Assembly: GCA_029555885.1 (NCBI GenBank)
Contig: JAKPQT010000175.1
Span: 1 to 40,777, forward strand
Reading direction: 5' to 3'
Source: Chloroflexota bacterium
Lineage (GTDB): Bacteria; Chloroflexota; Anaerolineae; CG2-30-64-16
Length of the DNA: 40,777 nucleotides
The notes under the pieces were generated by a model. The model was not told the origin of the DNA and ran no database searches. It was given only the letters and a program-made list of their open reading frames with translations. Position 1 is the first letter of the stretch; the number at the start of each line of letters is the position of its first letter. Positions 33,518-40,777 of the stretch are shown piece by piece. A program made the position numbers and the translations under genes.

Positions 33518-36124
33518 GTGCGGAGCGACGCCCGCATTCGGCTCACAGGATGTGCTTGCTTGCTGACCCTTGCCCACCGCTTCCCGTGGAACCGTCTCTC
33601 CCCGCGCGGCCGCCACGCTGCCCGCGTGGCCGCGCTCGCGGCGCCGCTCTTCATCTACACCGCCATCGGCTTCTTCAAAAGCCTGCCAGCGGTCAGCCTC
33701 GTCACGCAGGTTGGAGTGCTCATCCTCCTCGCGGGCTGGTGGAGCTATCGCGCCATCCGGCGGCGCGGGCTAGCGGTCACGCCGCTGAACCTCCCGCTCG
33801 TTGCCTATCTCGCCGCGCTGGCCGTGGCTGTCCTCGCGTCGACCGACCCGCGCACCAGCCTCGACGCGCTGGTAACAGTGGCGGCGCTCGTCCTGTTCTA
33901 CTTCCTCTTCTGTGACCTCCTGCTGGCCGGCTGGCAGCCGGAAGTATTCGTCGATGCCCTGCTCGTCATCGTGGGCCTCTTCCTGGTCGAGGCGCTCGGC
34001 TACCTGGCCTTCCAGTATGCCCGCTGGCTGCTTCTCAGCGTGTCCATCTACCCGAAGTTCCTGATTCAGCCGCAAATCTACGGCGTGGCCGACCACCCGA
34101 ATCTCCTGGCCGGCCTGATCAACCTTGCGCTCCCGTTCGCCATCCTGCGGCTGGCGGGACCTCACTCCGTGCGGCCTATGGCCGCACGGGGTGAGGCCCG
34201 TTTCCTCTGGCGCGCCTACCTCCTCGCCGCCACGATTGTGCTCTTCTACACCCAATCGCGCGCTGGCTGGGTGGCCTCCCTCGCGGCGATCGGCGTGGTC
34301 CTGCTCCCCCTGCTCTCGCCCCACGGGCTGCCGTACCGGCACACCTGGCGCGCCTGGCTTGCAACGACCCGCAGCATCTGGCTCACGCTCGGGGCCTATC
34401 TGGCCGTCTTCCTTCTGCTCGTTGCACTAAACACGCGCGCCTCCACGTCGGAGTACACGGGCAATGCCGGCGGCTTTACGGCAGGCCGCGGCATCCTCTG
34501 GCAGGTCGCCTGGGACAGCTTCCTGTCCCGGCCCTTGACCGGCACCGGCCCGCTGACGTTCACCCGGCAGTACATGGACACGGTCCCCTTCCAGCGTGCC
34601 AACTCGTACACGCCGAACCACGCCCACAACCTCCTCCTCGACACCCTCGCCCAGGCCGGCCTGGTCGGCGGACTGGCCCTCGCCTGGCTGGTCGGCACAG
34701 GCGTCGTCGTGTGCCTGCGGCCATGGGGATGGCGCGGATGGGAGTCGAGGCTTCAGCCGGTCAGGCACGCGGACCCGGATGGAAGGTATCCGGCTAAAGC
34801 CTTGACTCCAGTGCGCGCCGGACCGGAGCGCGTCTCACCCCTCCTCGTCGCCCCATGCGCTGCGCTGGCCGGATTCCTCGTCCACTCGCTCTTCGACCTG
34901 ATTAGCTGGCTGCCAAGCATTGCGCTGGTGGTTGTCATGCTCGCCGGCCTTGCCATGCACGCGGCGGACCAGGTGCAGGCGAGCACCAGTCCGCGCTGGC
35001 AACGCCGGGCAGCTATCGCGCTGGCGCTTGTAGCCGTGCTTGCGCTCCCGCCGCTCTTTGTGCGCGACTACACGGCGCGGCGCGCGCTGGGCGTGGCGAT
35101 TCGCGCAGCGGGCAACGGCCAGTGGATGGCGACCACCATCTGGCTCGAAGCCGCGGTGCAGGCCGATCCCAGCAACATCCATTACCTGCGCCAGCGCGCC
35201 TACGTCTACGGCGTGCGCGCGGCCCCGCGGGACGGGCCGGGTGATCCCGTCGCGCTCAACGTCGCGCTCACCGCCTACGAAGAACTGTTCACCGTGCAGG
35301 ACTCCTGGGTGCCCGATCTGCTCAATGCGGGGATGCTGTATCAGCTCGCGGGCAATGAGGGCGAGGCACAGCGGCTGTACGAGGCGGCCACGCCGCGCTG
35401 GGAGGGCTGGCCGCTGCCCGCGCTGCTGCTGGCCGATTCCTATGCCCGCCAGGGCCGTCGGGAAGAGGCGCGGCTCACCTTTGCTGAGGCGCTCGTGCGC
35501 AATGCGCGCGCCGGCGACACGGTTGCCTGCCTCCAGAATCCCCTGTGCCGGTCCCAGGCCGCCGAACTGCTCCAGCCGAGTGGCAGCATCGGCACGGTCC
35601 ATCAGGAAGCACGCGGCCTGCTGGACGCCGGGCAGAGCGTGCAGGCCCTCGCCCTGCTGCAGGGCGTGCCCACGAGCAGGCGCTCGGCCCTCATCTGGAT
35701 CGACCGGGCAGAGGCGCATATCGCGCTGGGCCAGTTGCGCGAGGGCCGTTACGCGCTGGAAGTGGCGGCAGCCCTGGAAGGCGACGAAAGCCCGGACAGC
35801 GCCGCCCGGCTGGCGCTGCTGCGCGCCGCGCTACTTACCCTGCAAGACCGGCACAGCGAAGCTATCGCCGCGCTCGAAACCGTCATGCGGCCCCGCATCG
35901 TCTTCCTGCCCTACGATATGATCTACCGGCAGTTCTCGATGCCAGGCCTCTTCGTGCCCCGGCTCGCGATGCTGGAGCGCACGATCGATGACCTGGAGGC
36001 CTATCACCGGCTCTCGCAGCTCTACACGCTGGCAGGCCGGCTGGAGGATGCAGAGTGGGCCGATCGGCACGCGGCTGCGCTCGAGGAGTTGATGGCACAG
36101 ACCGAGGAGGATGCGCCGCAGTAA
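33518..36124 (+). CDS. O-antigen ligase-like membrane protein with TPR domain
   Basis: An 868-aa protein. Residues about 30-490 hold some ten or more TM segments and the Wzy_C/O-antigen ligase signature (LFYTQSRAGWVASLAAIGVVLL, TGTGPLTFTRQY, NHAHNLLLDTLAQAGLVGGLALAWLVG). Residues about 510-868 are TPR-like (AVQADPSNIHYLRQRAYVYG, LNAGMLYQLAGNEGEAQRLYEAA, LADSYARQGRREEARLTFAEAL). The likely role is polymerisation or transfer of a surface glycan. The start is uncertain: GTG 33518 has AGGAG only four bases upstream, and GTG near 33626 is an alternative. Two palindromic elements sit in frame inside it (34160-34196 and 34741-34809), both in predicted loops, without breaking the frame. Confidence 0.87.
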   Translation: MRSDARIRLTGCACLLTLAHRFPWNRLSPRGRHAARVAALAAPLFIYTAIGFFKSLPAVSLVTQVGVLILLAGWWSYRAIRRRGLAVTPLNLPLVAYLAALAVAVLASTDPRTSLDALVTVAALVLFYFLFCDLLLAGWQPEVFVDALLVIVGLFLVEALGYLAFQYARWLLLSVSIYPKFLIQPQIYGVADHPNLLAGLINLALPFAILRLAGPHSVRPMAARGEARFLWRAYLLAATIVLFYTQSRAGWVASLAAIGVVLLPLLSPHGLPYRHTWRAWLATTRSIWLTLGAYLAVFLLLVALNTRASTSEYTGNAGGFTAGRGILWQVAWDSFLSRPLTGTGPLTFTRQYMDTVPFQRANSYTPNHAHNLLLDTLAQAGLVGGLALAWLVGTGVVVCLRPWGWRGWESRLQPVRHADPDGRYPAKALTPVRAGPERVSPLLVAPCAALAGFLVHSLFDLISWLPSIALVVVMLAGLAMHAADQVQASTSPRWQRRAAIALALVAVLALPPLFVRDYTARRALGVAIRAAGNGQWMATTIWLEAAVQADPSNIHYLRQRAYVYGVRAAPRDGPGDPVALNVALTAYEELFTVQDSWVPDLLNAGMLYQLAGNEGEAQRLYEAATPRWEGWPLPALLLADSYARQGRREEARLTFAEALVRNARAGDTVACLQNPLCRSQAAELLQPSGSIGTVHQEARGLLDAGQSVQALALLQGVPTSRRSALIWIDRAEAHIALGQLREGRYALEVAAALEGDESPDSAARLALLRAALLTLQDRHSEAIAALETVMRPRIVFLPYDMIYRQFSMPGLFVPRLAMLERTIDDLEAYHRLSQLYTLAGRLEDAEWADRHAAALEELMAQTEEDAPQ
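34160..34196. repeat. Palindromic element inside coding sequence (GTGCGGCC-TAT-GGCCGCAC)
   Basis: CCTCACTCCGTGCGGCC (34160-34176) pairs with GGCCGCACGGGGTGAGG (34180-34196) with one mismatch and a TAT loop. GCGGCC-N3-GGCCGCACGGGGTGAG is identical to the intergenic modules at 9538 and 12695 except for the loop. In the protein it reads PHSVRPMAARGE, in a loop between membrane segments. Confidence 0.85.
34741..34809. repeat. 69-bp palindromic-ended element in frame inside coding sequence
   Basis: Ends GGAGTCGAGGCTTCAGCCGG (34741-34760) and CCGGCTAAAGCCTTGACTCC (34790-34809) are inverted repeats with 18 of 20 matches. The length is exactly 23 codons, reading WESRLQPVRHADPDGRYPAK and ALT. An intergenic relative of 70 bp lies at 36943-37012 with nearly identical ends but a different middle. 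Confidence 0.88.
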
Positions 36125-36238
36125 ATAGCAGACGGGAAGTACGCTCACATACACGAATACTTTAGACCGGCATAATGCGACACAGATGAACATTAGACAA
36201 ACACAAAACAAACAATACAGATTCACGGAGGATGTACA

Positions 36239-36781
36239 ATGTTCAAGAAACTGTCTGTCGTACTGATGTTGGTCGTTGCGATGGTCATCGGCTCCGCTGG
36301 CTTTGCGGCTGCCGCCCCCAAGTACGATGATATGCGCCCGACGATCGTCGGAATCGCCGTCAGCGACCCCAACTTCTCGACCCTGGTCGCCGCAGTGAGC
36401 AAGGCGGGCCTGGTCGAGCCGCTGAACAGCAACCGGGGTCAGGTGACCGTGTTCGCCCCCACGAACATGGCGTTCGACAACCTGGCGGCTGCGCTGTTGG
36501 GCGAGGGCAAGACCGGCATGGATCTGGTCAATGCCCTGGACGCCGAGACCCTGAAGGCCGTCGTGCTGTACCACGTGGCGCCTGGCAAGCGGTATGCCAC
36601 GGATGTCCTGAGCAGCTCGCGCATTCGCACGGCGAGCAAGGCCTTCCTGTTCCCGTACGTGATGGACGGCAACGCCTACCTGAAGAACCCGAACGGTGTG
36701 GCCGATGCGCAGATCATCGCCACCGACATCGAGGCCAGCAACGGCGTCATCCACGTGATCGACCAGGTGCTGATCCCGTAA
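36239..36781 (+). CDS. Exported fasciclin (FAS1) domain protein
   Basis: A 180-aa secreted cell-surface protein, probably adhesive. The signal peptide is about residues 1-24 (KKLSVVLMLVVAMVIGSAGFAAA). One complete FAS1 domain follows: NFSTLVAAVSKAGLVEPLNS, the H1 motif VTVFAPTNMAFDNL, LKAVVLYHVAPGKRYATDVL (YH motif), and the H2 end IIATDIEASNGVIHVIDQVLIP. There is no anchor, so it is free or bound non-covalently. The ATG follows ACGGAGG at a normal distance. The 115-bp leader is AT-rich with a -10-like CATAAT at 36171 but no clear -35. It is followed by a hairpin terminator at 36825. Confidence 0.94.
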   Translation: MFKKLSVVLMLVVAMVIGSAGFAAAAPKYDDMRPTIVGIAVSDPNFSTLVAAVSKAGLVEPLNSNRGQVTVFAPTNMAFDNLAAALLGEGKTGMDLVNALDAETLKAVVLYHVAPGKRYATDVLSSSRIRTASKAFLFPYVMDGNAYLKNPNGVADAQIIATDIEASNGVIHVIDQVLIP

Positions 36782-36824
36782 CCTGAACAACCAAACGCAC
36801 TCTCGAGTTCCTCTCTCCTTGCAA

Positions 36825-36859
36825 AGAGGCCCGCAGATGTCGTCGATCTGCGGGTCTCT
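36825..36859 (+). terminator. Hairpin terminator of the fasciclin gene
   Basis: AGAGGCCCGCAGAT (36825-36838) pairs with ATCTGCGGGTCTCT (36846-36859) through 14 bp with one G-T wobble and a GTCGTCG loop, 44 bases after the stop codon. The downstream sequence (GAGCATTTGC) has only a weak T-run. Confidence 0.75.
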
Positions 36860-36942
36860 GAGCATTTGCATCATTAGCGCGGAATCTGAGTTGCCAAGCG
36901 CGGAGGGGCTTGCTCCTAAGCCTTGGGATACGCAGTGCAGGT

Positions 36943-37012
36943 GGAGTCGAGGCTTCAGCCAGTTTGGGTGTATACGCTTACGGCCAGGCTAACCGGCTAA
37001 AGCCTTGACTCC
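36943..37012. repeat. Intergenic copy of the 69-70 bp palindromic-ended element
   Basis: Ends GGAGTCGAGGCTTCAGCCAG (36943-36962) and CCGGCTAAAGCCTTGACTCC (36993-37012). The right end is identical to that of the coding copy at 34790-34809, while the middle 30 bases differ. It lies between the fasciclin terminator and the convergent guaB-like stop. Confidence 0.85.
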
Positions 37013-37040
37013 AGCAGCCTGGAAGGCCGGGCCACCGCCC

Positions 37041-38504
37041 CTACAACCGGCTCACATCGTGCGAGCCGCTCTCGCGGATTCCCGCCGGCGTAATCTCCAC
37101 GAACTCAGCATTCTCGTGCAGCTCCTCGATAGTGCGCGCCCCCGCATAGCTCATGCCGGACCGCAGCCCGCCGACCAACTGGTAGAGGATCTCCCGCACG
37201 TGGCCCCGGTAGGGCACCACGGCCTCCACGCCTTCCGGCACAACCTTGTCCCAGTCCTGCTGGCTTTCGGCGCTCTCGTCGCCGTTCCCGCGCTCTGCTT
37301 GCTGGCGACCCATCGCCGCACCGAGCGAGGCCATCCCGCGCACGACCTTGAACTTCTGCCCGTTGCGGATGACCGGCGCGCCGGGTGCCTCCTCGCAGCC
37401 GGCGAACAGGCTGCCGATCATGACCGTGTCCGCGCCTGCCGCCAGTGCCTTGACGAGGTCCCCTGACACCCGGATGCCGCCGTCCGCGATGATGGGGAGG
37501 TCGCGGCCCGTGTCGGCCACCCCCTGCACGCTGTCCATGATGGCCGTGAGCTGCGGCACGCCGAAGCCGGTCACGATGCGCGTTGTACAGATGGAGCCGG
37601 GGCCGATGCCGACCTTGATGGCGTCCGCGCCCGCCTCTGCTAGGTCGCGCGCGCCCTCGCGCGTCGCGACGTTGCCCGCGATGATCTGCGCGGCGGGGAA
37701 CTCGCTGCGGAGCCGCCGGACCATGGCAAGGCAGTGGTCCGCGTGCCCGTGCGCGATGTCCAGCACGATGACGTCCGCGCCCGCTTCCAGCAGCGCCGCA
37801 GCCCGCGCCACCTCGCCGTGCCCGACGCCGATCGCGCCGCCGACGCGCAGCCTGCCGTGCTCATCGAGCGTGGCATCGGGGTACTGCTGCACCTTCATCA
37901 GGTCTTGCGTTGTGATCAGTCCAGCCAGCCCGCCTGCCTCATCGAGGATGGGCAGCTTCTCCAGCCGGTGCTCGTACAGCACGCGGCGGGCCTCCTCGCG
38001 TGTCACATCCGGCCCCACGTGGATGACCTTCTCCACGGGCGTCATCACCTCACGCACGGACACGGCCGACGGCGGCGCGAGCAGCACATCGCGGTGGGTC
38101 ACAAGGCCCTCGAACCGGCCGTCCGGCCCAAGCACGACCAGTCCCCCCACCTCGAAGCGTTGCATCAGCTCGGCCGCCTGCGTGATGGTCGCGGACGGCT
38201 CGATGGCGTACGGATTGGCAACCACGAAGCCCTGCGAGCGCTTCACATGCGCGACCTGCCGCGCCTGCTGGTCGGCGGTCATGAAGCGGTGGATGATGCC
38301 GATGCCGCCGGCGCGTGCCATCGCAATCGCCATCGTGGCTTCGGTCACTGTGTCCATGTTCGCGCTGATGACCGGCGCGCGGAGGTGGATGCCCGGCGTC
38401 AGCCGGCCCGAGGTATCGACATCGCGGCGCGAGGCAATCGTGGAGCGCCGAGGCGTCAGCAGAACATCGTCAAACGTAAGCGCTTTCTGCGCGCGAATGC
38501 GCAT
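37041..38504 (-). CDS. guaB: IMP dehydrogenase-like protein (GuaB family) with CBS domains
   Basis: A 487-aa enzyme of the IMPDH/GMP reductase family. It has the N-terminal barrel start [15 protein letters not shown], two CBS domains (about 95-215; [21 protein letters not shown] and [15 protein letters not shown]), then [20 protein letters not shown], the phosphate loop with catalytic Cys [17 protein letters not shown], and [31 protein letters not shown]. The end [27 protein letters not shown] matches IMPDH. However, the mobile-flap segment ([20 protein letters not shown] then [14 protein letters not shown]) lacks the Arg-Tyr pair seen in classical IMPDH, so GMP reductase or altered kinetics cannot be excluded. 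The start at 38504 is plausible; the upstream region has GGGAGGGA. Confidence 0.88.
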   Translation of the reverse strand: MRIRAQKALTFDDVLLTPRRSTIASRRDVDTSGRLTPGIHLRAPVISANMDTVTEATMAIAMARAGGIGIIHRFMTADQQARQVAHVKRSQGFVVANPYAIEPSATITQAAELMQRFEVGGLVVLGPDGRFEGLVTHRDVLLAPPSAVSVREVMTPVEKVIHVGPDVTREEARRVLYEHRLEKLPILDEAGGLAGLITTQDLMKVQQYPDATLDEHGRLRVGGAIGVGHGEVARAAALLEAGADVIVLDIAHGHADHCLAMVRRLRSEFPAAQIIAGNVATREGARDLAEAGADAIKVGIGPGSICTTRIVTGFGVPQLTAIMDSVQGVADTGRDLPIIADGGIRVSGDLVKALAAGADTVMIGSLFAGCEEAPGAPVIRNGQKFKVVRGMASLGAAMGRQQAERGNGDESAESQQDWDKVVPEGVEAVVPYRGHVREILYQLVGGLRSGMSYAGARTIEELHENAEFVEITPAGIRESGSHDVSRL

Positions 38505-38683
38505 GAGTCCCTCCCTGTCATTGACTATCGTCTATGATTCTATGCGAGGGCGGGCGGGATGACAAGGTGCAGAGGTGAACAGGAGAGCAGGTGAACAGGT
38601 GATGTGGTCGGGCGGGCGTAGGGGCGGTCCTGCGTGTCCGCCCCTACATTACGATGGGATCGGCATGTTCGTCCGGCGTGATA

Positions 38684-39769
38684 TCACGGGACCAACAACT
38701 GGTCCAGCGCGCCGGCAAGCACCGCGACCCCCTGCAGCCACTCGTCGATCTCCACATGCTCCTCCGGCGTATGGTCCAGGCTGCTGTCGCCCGGTCCGTA
38801 CGCCAGCATCGGGCAGTCCCACGCGCGCGCAACAACATTCATGTCGGAGGTGCCTGTCTTGAGCAGGAAGCCGGGCTCGCCGCACCGGCCGCGCACGGCG
38901 GCCAGGAACGCGCGCACCAGCGGCGTGTTCTTCTCGGCGCGGTACGCCTGTTCCTCGCCGCTGAAGCGGAAGATGCCCTGGCCGTCCACGCTGACCAGCA
39001 GCCGCTTGAGCGTGTCCGGCGCAAGGCCGGGCGGCAGGCGGAACCCCATACGCAGGTCTGCGGTTTCGAGCAGCCCGTCGTCGCCCGACTGGAACCTGCG
39101 CAGCGAAGCCTGCACCTGTTCCCACGTCCGGTCGTTGCCCGTATTCAGCTCTTCGATGAGCTCCTGCACGCGGCGCCAGTAGGCAAAGGCCATCTCGGGC
39201 GCGCTCTGCGCGGGGCCGGCAGTATGCGACATGAGACGCTGGAACTCGACGTCGGCCAGCAGGCGGCCCTTGTAGCCGAGCGCGACGCGCTGCCAGCCGG
39301 TGGGTTCGCCGATGACCACGAGGTCGGGCCTGCGCCGACCGGTCAGATGGCGCGCGCCGCGCGAGCTGGCGCTCTCCTCCTCGACCGCACCTGCAACGAC
39401 GAGCCGCCAGCCCGGCCGCGGACCGACCAGCGCGGCGGCCGTCGCGAACGCGACCAACGGCCCTTTGGCATCCACTGCGCCGCGGCCGTACAGGCGGCCC
39501 TCACGCTCGCAGACCTTCGGGAAGCCGGGCACGGTGTCGATGTGGCCGAGCAAGAGCAGCTCGCGCTTCGGTCCGGCCGCGCCCGGCGCTTCCAGCACGC
39601 CGATGGCATTGCCTGCGCTGTCGCGGTGGGCCGAGAAGCCGTGCTCCACCAGCCACTTGACAAGGAAATTGACGGCGGGCATCTCCTGGCCGGAAGGCGA
39701 GCGGATCTCGAGCAACGTGCGCAGGAGCGCCAGGCCGCTGGCAGTGGTTTCGCTGATGTCGGTGGACAT
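38684..39769 (-). CDS. lysK: [LysW]-lysine hydrolase-like M20 metallopeptidase
   Basis: A 361-aa di-zinc M20 amidohydrolase, best matching LysK, which frees lysine (or ornithine) from the LysW carrier in the final step of alpha-aminoadipate lysine synthesis. Metal-site and catalytic residues are visible: LLLLGHIDTVPG (His, Asp), YGRGAVDAKGP (bridging Asp), AVEEESASS (catalytic and ligand Glu), VIGEPTG, and the last His in SSLDHTPEEHVEID. LLKTGTSDMNVVARAWDCPMLAYGPGDS is typical of the LysK/ArgE-like group. The start at 39769 follows GAGG. It lies 172 bp downstream of a homoisocitrate-dehydrogenase-like gene on the same strand, which supports the lysine assignment over plain ArgE. Confidence 0.87.
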   Translation of the reverse strand: MSTDISETTASGLALLRTLLEIRSPSGQEMPAVNFLVKWLVEHGFSAHRDSAGNAIGVLEAPGAAGPKRELLLLGHIDTVPGFPKVCEREGRLYGRGAVDAKGPLVAFATAAALVGPRPGWRLVVAGAVEEESASSRGARHLTGRRRPDLVVIGEPTGWQRVALGYKGRLLADVEFQRLMSHTAGPAQSAPEMAFAYWRRVQELIEELNTGNDRTWEQVQASLRRFQSGDDGLLETADLRMGFRLPPGLAPDTLKRLLVSVDGQGIFRFSGEEQAYRAEKNTPLVRAFLAAVRGRCGEPGFLLKTGTSDMNVVARAWDCPMLAYGPGDSSLDHTPEEHVEIDEWLQGVAVLAGALDQLLVP

Positions 39770-39780
39770 GGCAACCTCGC

Positions 39781-39822
39781 TGAATGAATGACGAATTGCG
39801 AATTACGAAATACGAATTACGA
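39781..39822. repeat. GAATTAC word-repeat tract
   Basis: GAATGAATGACGAATTGCGA and ATTACGAAATACGAATTACG form a run of degenerate 7-8 bp words, AT-rich, just upstream of lysK and between two co-directional genes. Nothing else is evident between 39823 and 39941. Confidence 0.65.
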
Positions 39823-39941
39823 GGGACGCCCGGTGTCCTGGGAGATCGGCGGTGATCGGTCTTGAATTCTGGCCGGGTCTGGCTATGGCCGGTCTCTAAC
39901 AGAGCCACAGTCAAACCCGAATGGGGACGGCTGAATCGTCG

Positions 39942-40777
39942 CTACAAGTGCGCACACACCGCGGCGGTGACTTCGACAGTGGTCGAGAGGCCGCCGAGGT
40001 CGGGCGTCATGCCCCCATCGTTGATCGTCTCAGCCACGGCGCGCCGCACGTTGGCTGCGGCAGCCGGTTGGCCGATATGTTGGAGCAACATGGCTCCGCT
40101 GAGGATCGCGCCGAGTGGGTTCGCGATGCCCCGACCCGCGATGTCGGGCGCGCTGCCGTGCACCGGCTCGAAGACGCCGATCCGACCGTCGCCGACGTTG
40201 GCTGACGGCGCGAGCCCCAGCCCGCCGATCAGCCCGGCGGCAAGGTCGGACAGGATGTCACCGAACAGGTTGGTGGTGACAAGCACGTCGAAGCGGCCTG
40301 GCTCCCTCGCCAGCCACATTGCGGCGGCATCGACCAGCATCTCGTCGACCTCGATATCAGGATGGCTGGCGGCGACATTCAGGCACGCCTCGCGAAACAG
40401 CCCGTCGCTGACCTTGAGGACGTTGGCCTTATGTACGATGGTGACGCGGGGATGCTCGCGGCGGAGCCGCGCCTGCTCGCACGCGACGCGCATGATGCGC
40501 TCGCTGGCGCGGCGGGTGATGACCCGCTCGGCAATGGCCGTATCGCCGTCGCGATGTTCGCGGCCGCTGTACAATCCCTCGGTGTTCTCGCGGACGATGA
40601 GCAGGTCGATGGCTCGGCTGTCCGGCAGGAGGCTGTGAGCCGGGCGCAGATTGGCGTAGAGGTCGAGCTGGCGGCGCAGCGCGAGGATGGGGCTGTGATA
40701 GATGGGTGCGCCGGGCACGGTCGGCCGCGTGTCGCCGCTGATGGGCGACTGCGTGGCGCCGAAGAGCACCGCGTCGG
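39942..40777 (-). CDS. Isocitrate/isopropylmalate dehydrogenase family, likely homoisocitrate dehydrogenase (partial)
   Basis: About 278 C-terminal residues; the gene continues past the right edge (the edge reads [11 protein letters not shown] in frame). It is a beta-decarboxylating dehydrogenase acting on a 2-hydroxy-dicarboxylic acid with NAD(P)+ and Mg2+. Substrate-loop region: [20 protein letters not shown]. Conserved residues: [15 protein letters not shown] (Tyr), [17 protein letters not shown] (Lys), [38 protein letters not shown] (Asp metal ligands) and [13 protein letters not shown] (adenine site). The '[10 protein letters not shown]' form fits homoisocitrate or isocitrate rather than isopropylmalate enzymes. 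The neighbouring lysK supports homoisocitrate dehydrogenase of the aminoadipate pathway. Confidence 0.85.
   Translation of the reverse strand, partial: DAVLFGATQSPISGDTRPTVPGAPIYHSPILALRRQLDLYANLRPAHSLLPDSRAIDLLIVRENTEGLYSGREHRDGDTAIAERVITRRASERIMRVACEQARLRREHPRVTIVHKANVLKVSDGLFREACLNVAASHPDIEVDEMLVDAAAMWLAREPGRFDVLVTTNLFGDILSDLAAGLIGGLGLAPSANVGDGRIGVFEPVHGSAPDIAGRGIANPLGAILSGAMLLQHIGQPAAAANVRRAVAETINDGGMTPDLGGLSTTVEVTAAVCAHL

Overview
This window is GC-rich bacterial chromosome, most probably from an uncultured Chloroflexota (Anaerolineae/Caldilinea-like) organism. I base this on gene content: several aldo/keto reductases, paired URO-D-like proteins, a NIPSNAP protein, PhyH, LysM and fasciclin proteins, ABC-2 exporters, and lysine biosynthesis through LysW-type carriers. 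The intergenic DNA also carries many hairpin elements and short-word repeat tracts. This is inference, because no rRNA or marker-gene tree is possible from the sequence alone. I saw no tRNA, rRNA, CRISPR array, insertion sequence or phage.

Layout. 1-4.4 kb: an exported aldo/keto reductase, a cytosolic one, an unknown possibly nuclease-fold protein, a two-LysM exported protein and a SAM methyltransferase. 4.4-6.7 kb: two URO-D superfamily genes in tandem on the minus strand. 6.8-9.5 kb: a patatin-like lipase divergent from a NIPSNAP/O-methyltransferase pair. 9.5-14 kb: a sialidase-like Asp-box protein, a small gene behind a near-perfect promoter with a LexA-like operator, a PhyH dioxygenase and an exported chymotrypsin-fold protease. 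14-18.2 kb: a stand-alone LigD-type polymerase, an exported glycosidase-like protein with a Thr/Pro tail, and a decayed phytoene-desaturase-like gene. 18.4-28.2 kb: two ABC-2 exporter operons around a Ca2+-type P-ATPase and a third aldo/keto reductase. 28.2-32.5 kb: DUF192, then a minus-strand operon with 4-bp ATGA or TTGA overlaps (prenyltransferase-like remnant, DUF362, CPBP protease, GAF/PAS sensor) that ends in a broken fusion to a prepilin-peptidase fragment. 32.7-36.8 kb: a small HTH gene behind a second LexA-like promoter, a large O-antigen-ligase/TPR protein and a fasciclin protein. 37-40.8 kb: IMP dehydrogenase-like guaB, then lysK and a partial homoisocitrate-dehydrogenase-like gene of the alpha-aminoadipate lysine route.

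Two things stand out. First, two unrelated small genes have GAAC-N4-GTTC palindromes between the -35 and -10 boxes, which is the architecture of a LexA/SOS-repressed promoter. One encodes a putative nuclease-fold protein and the other an HTH protein. Second, the repeats are layered: hairpins abutting stop codons, tracts built from a different 6-8 bp word at each site, and palindromic elements that also occur in frame inside genes (twice in the O-antigen-ligase/TPR gene and probably once in the P-type ATPase).
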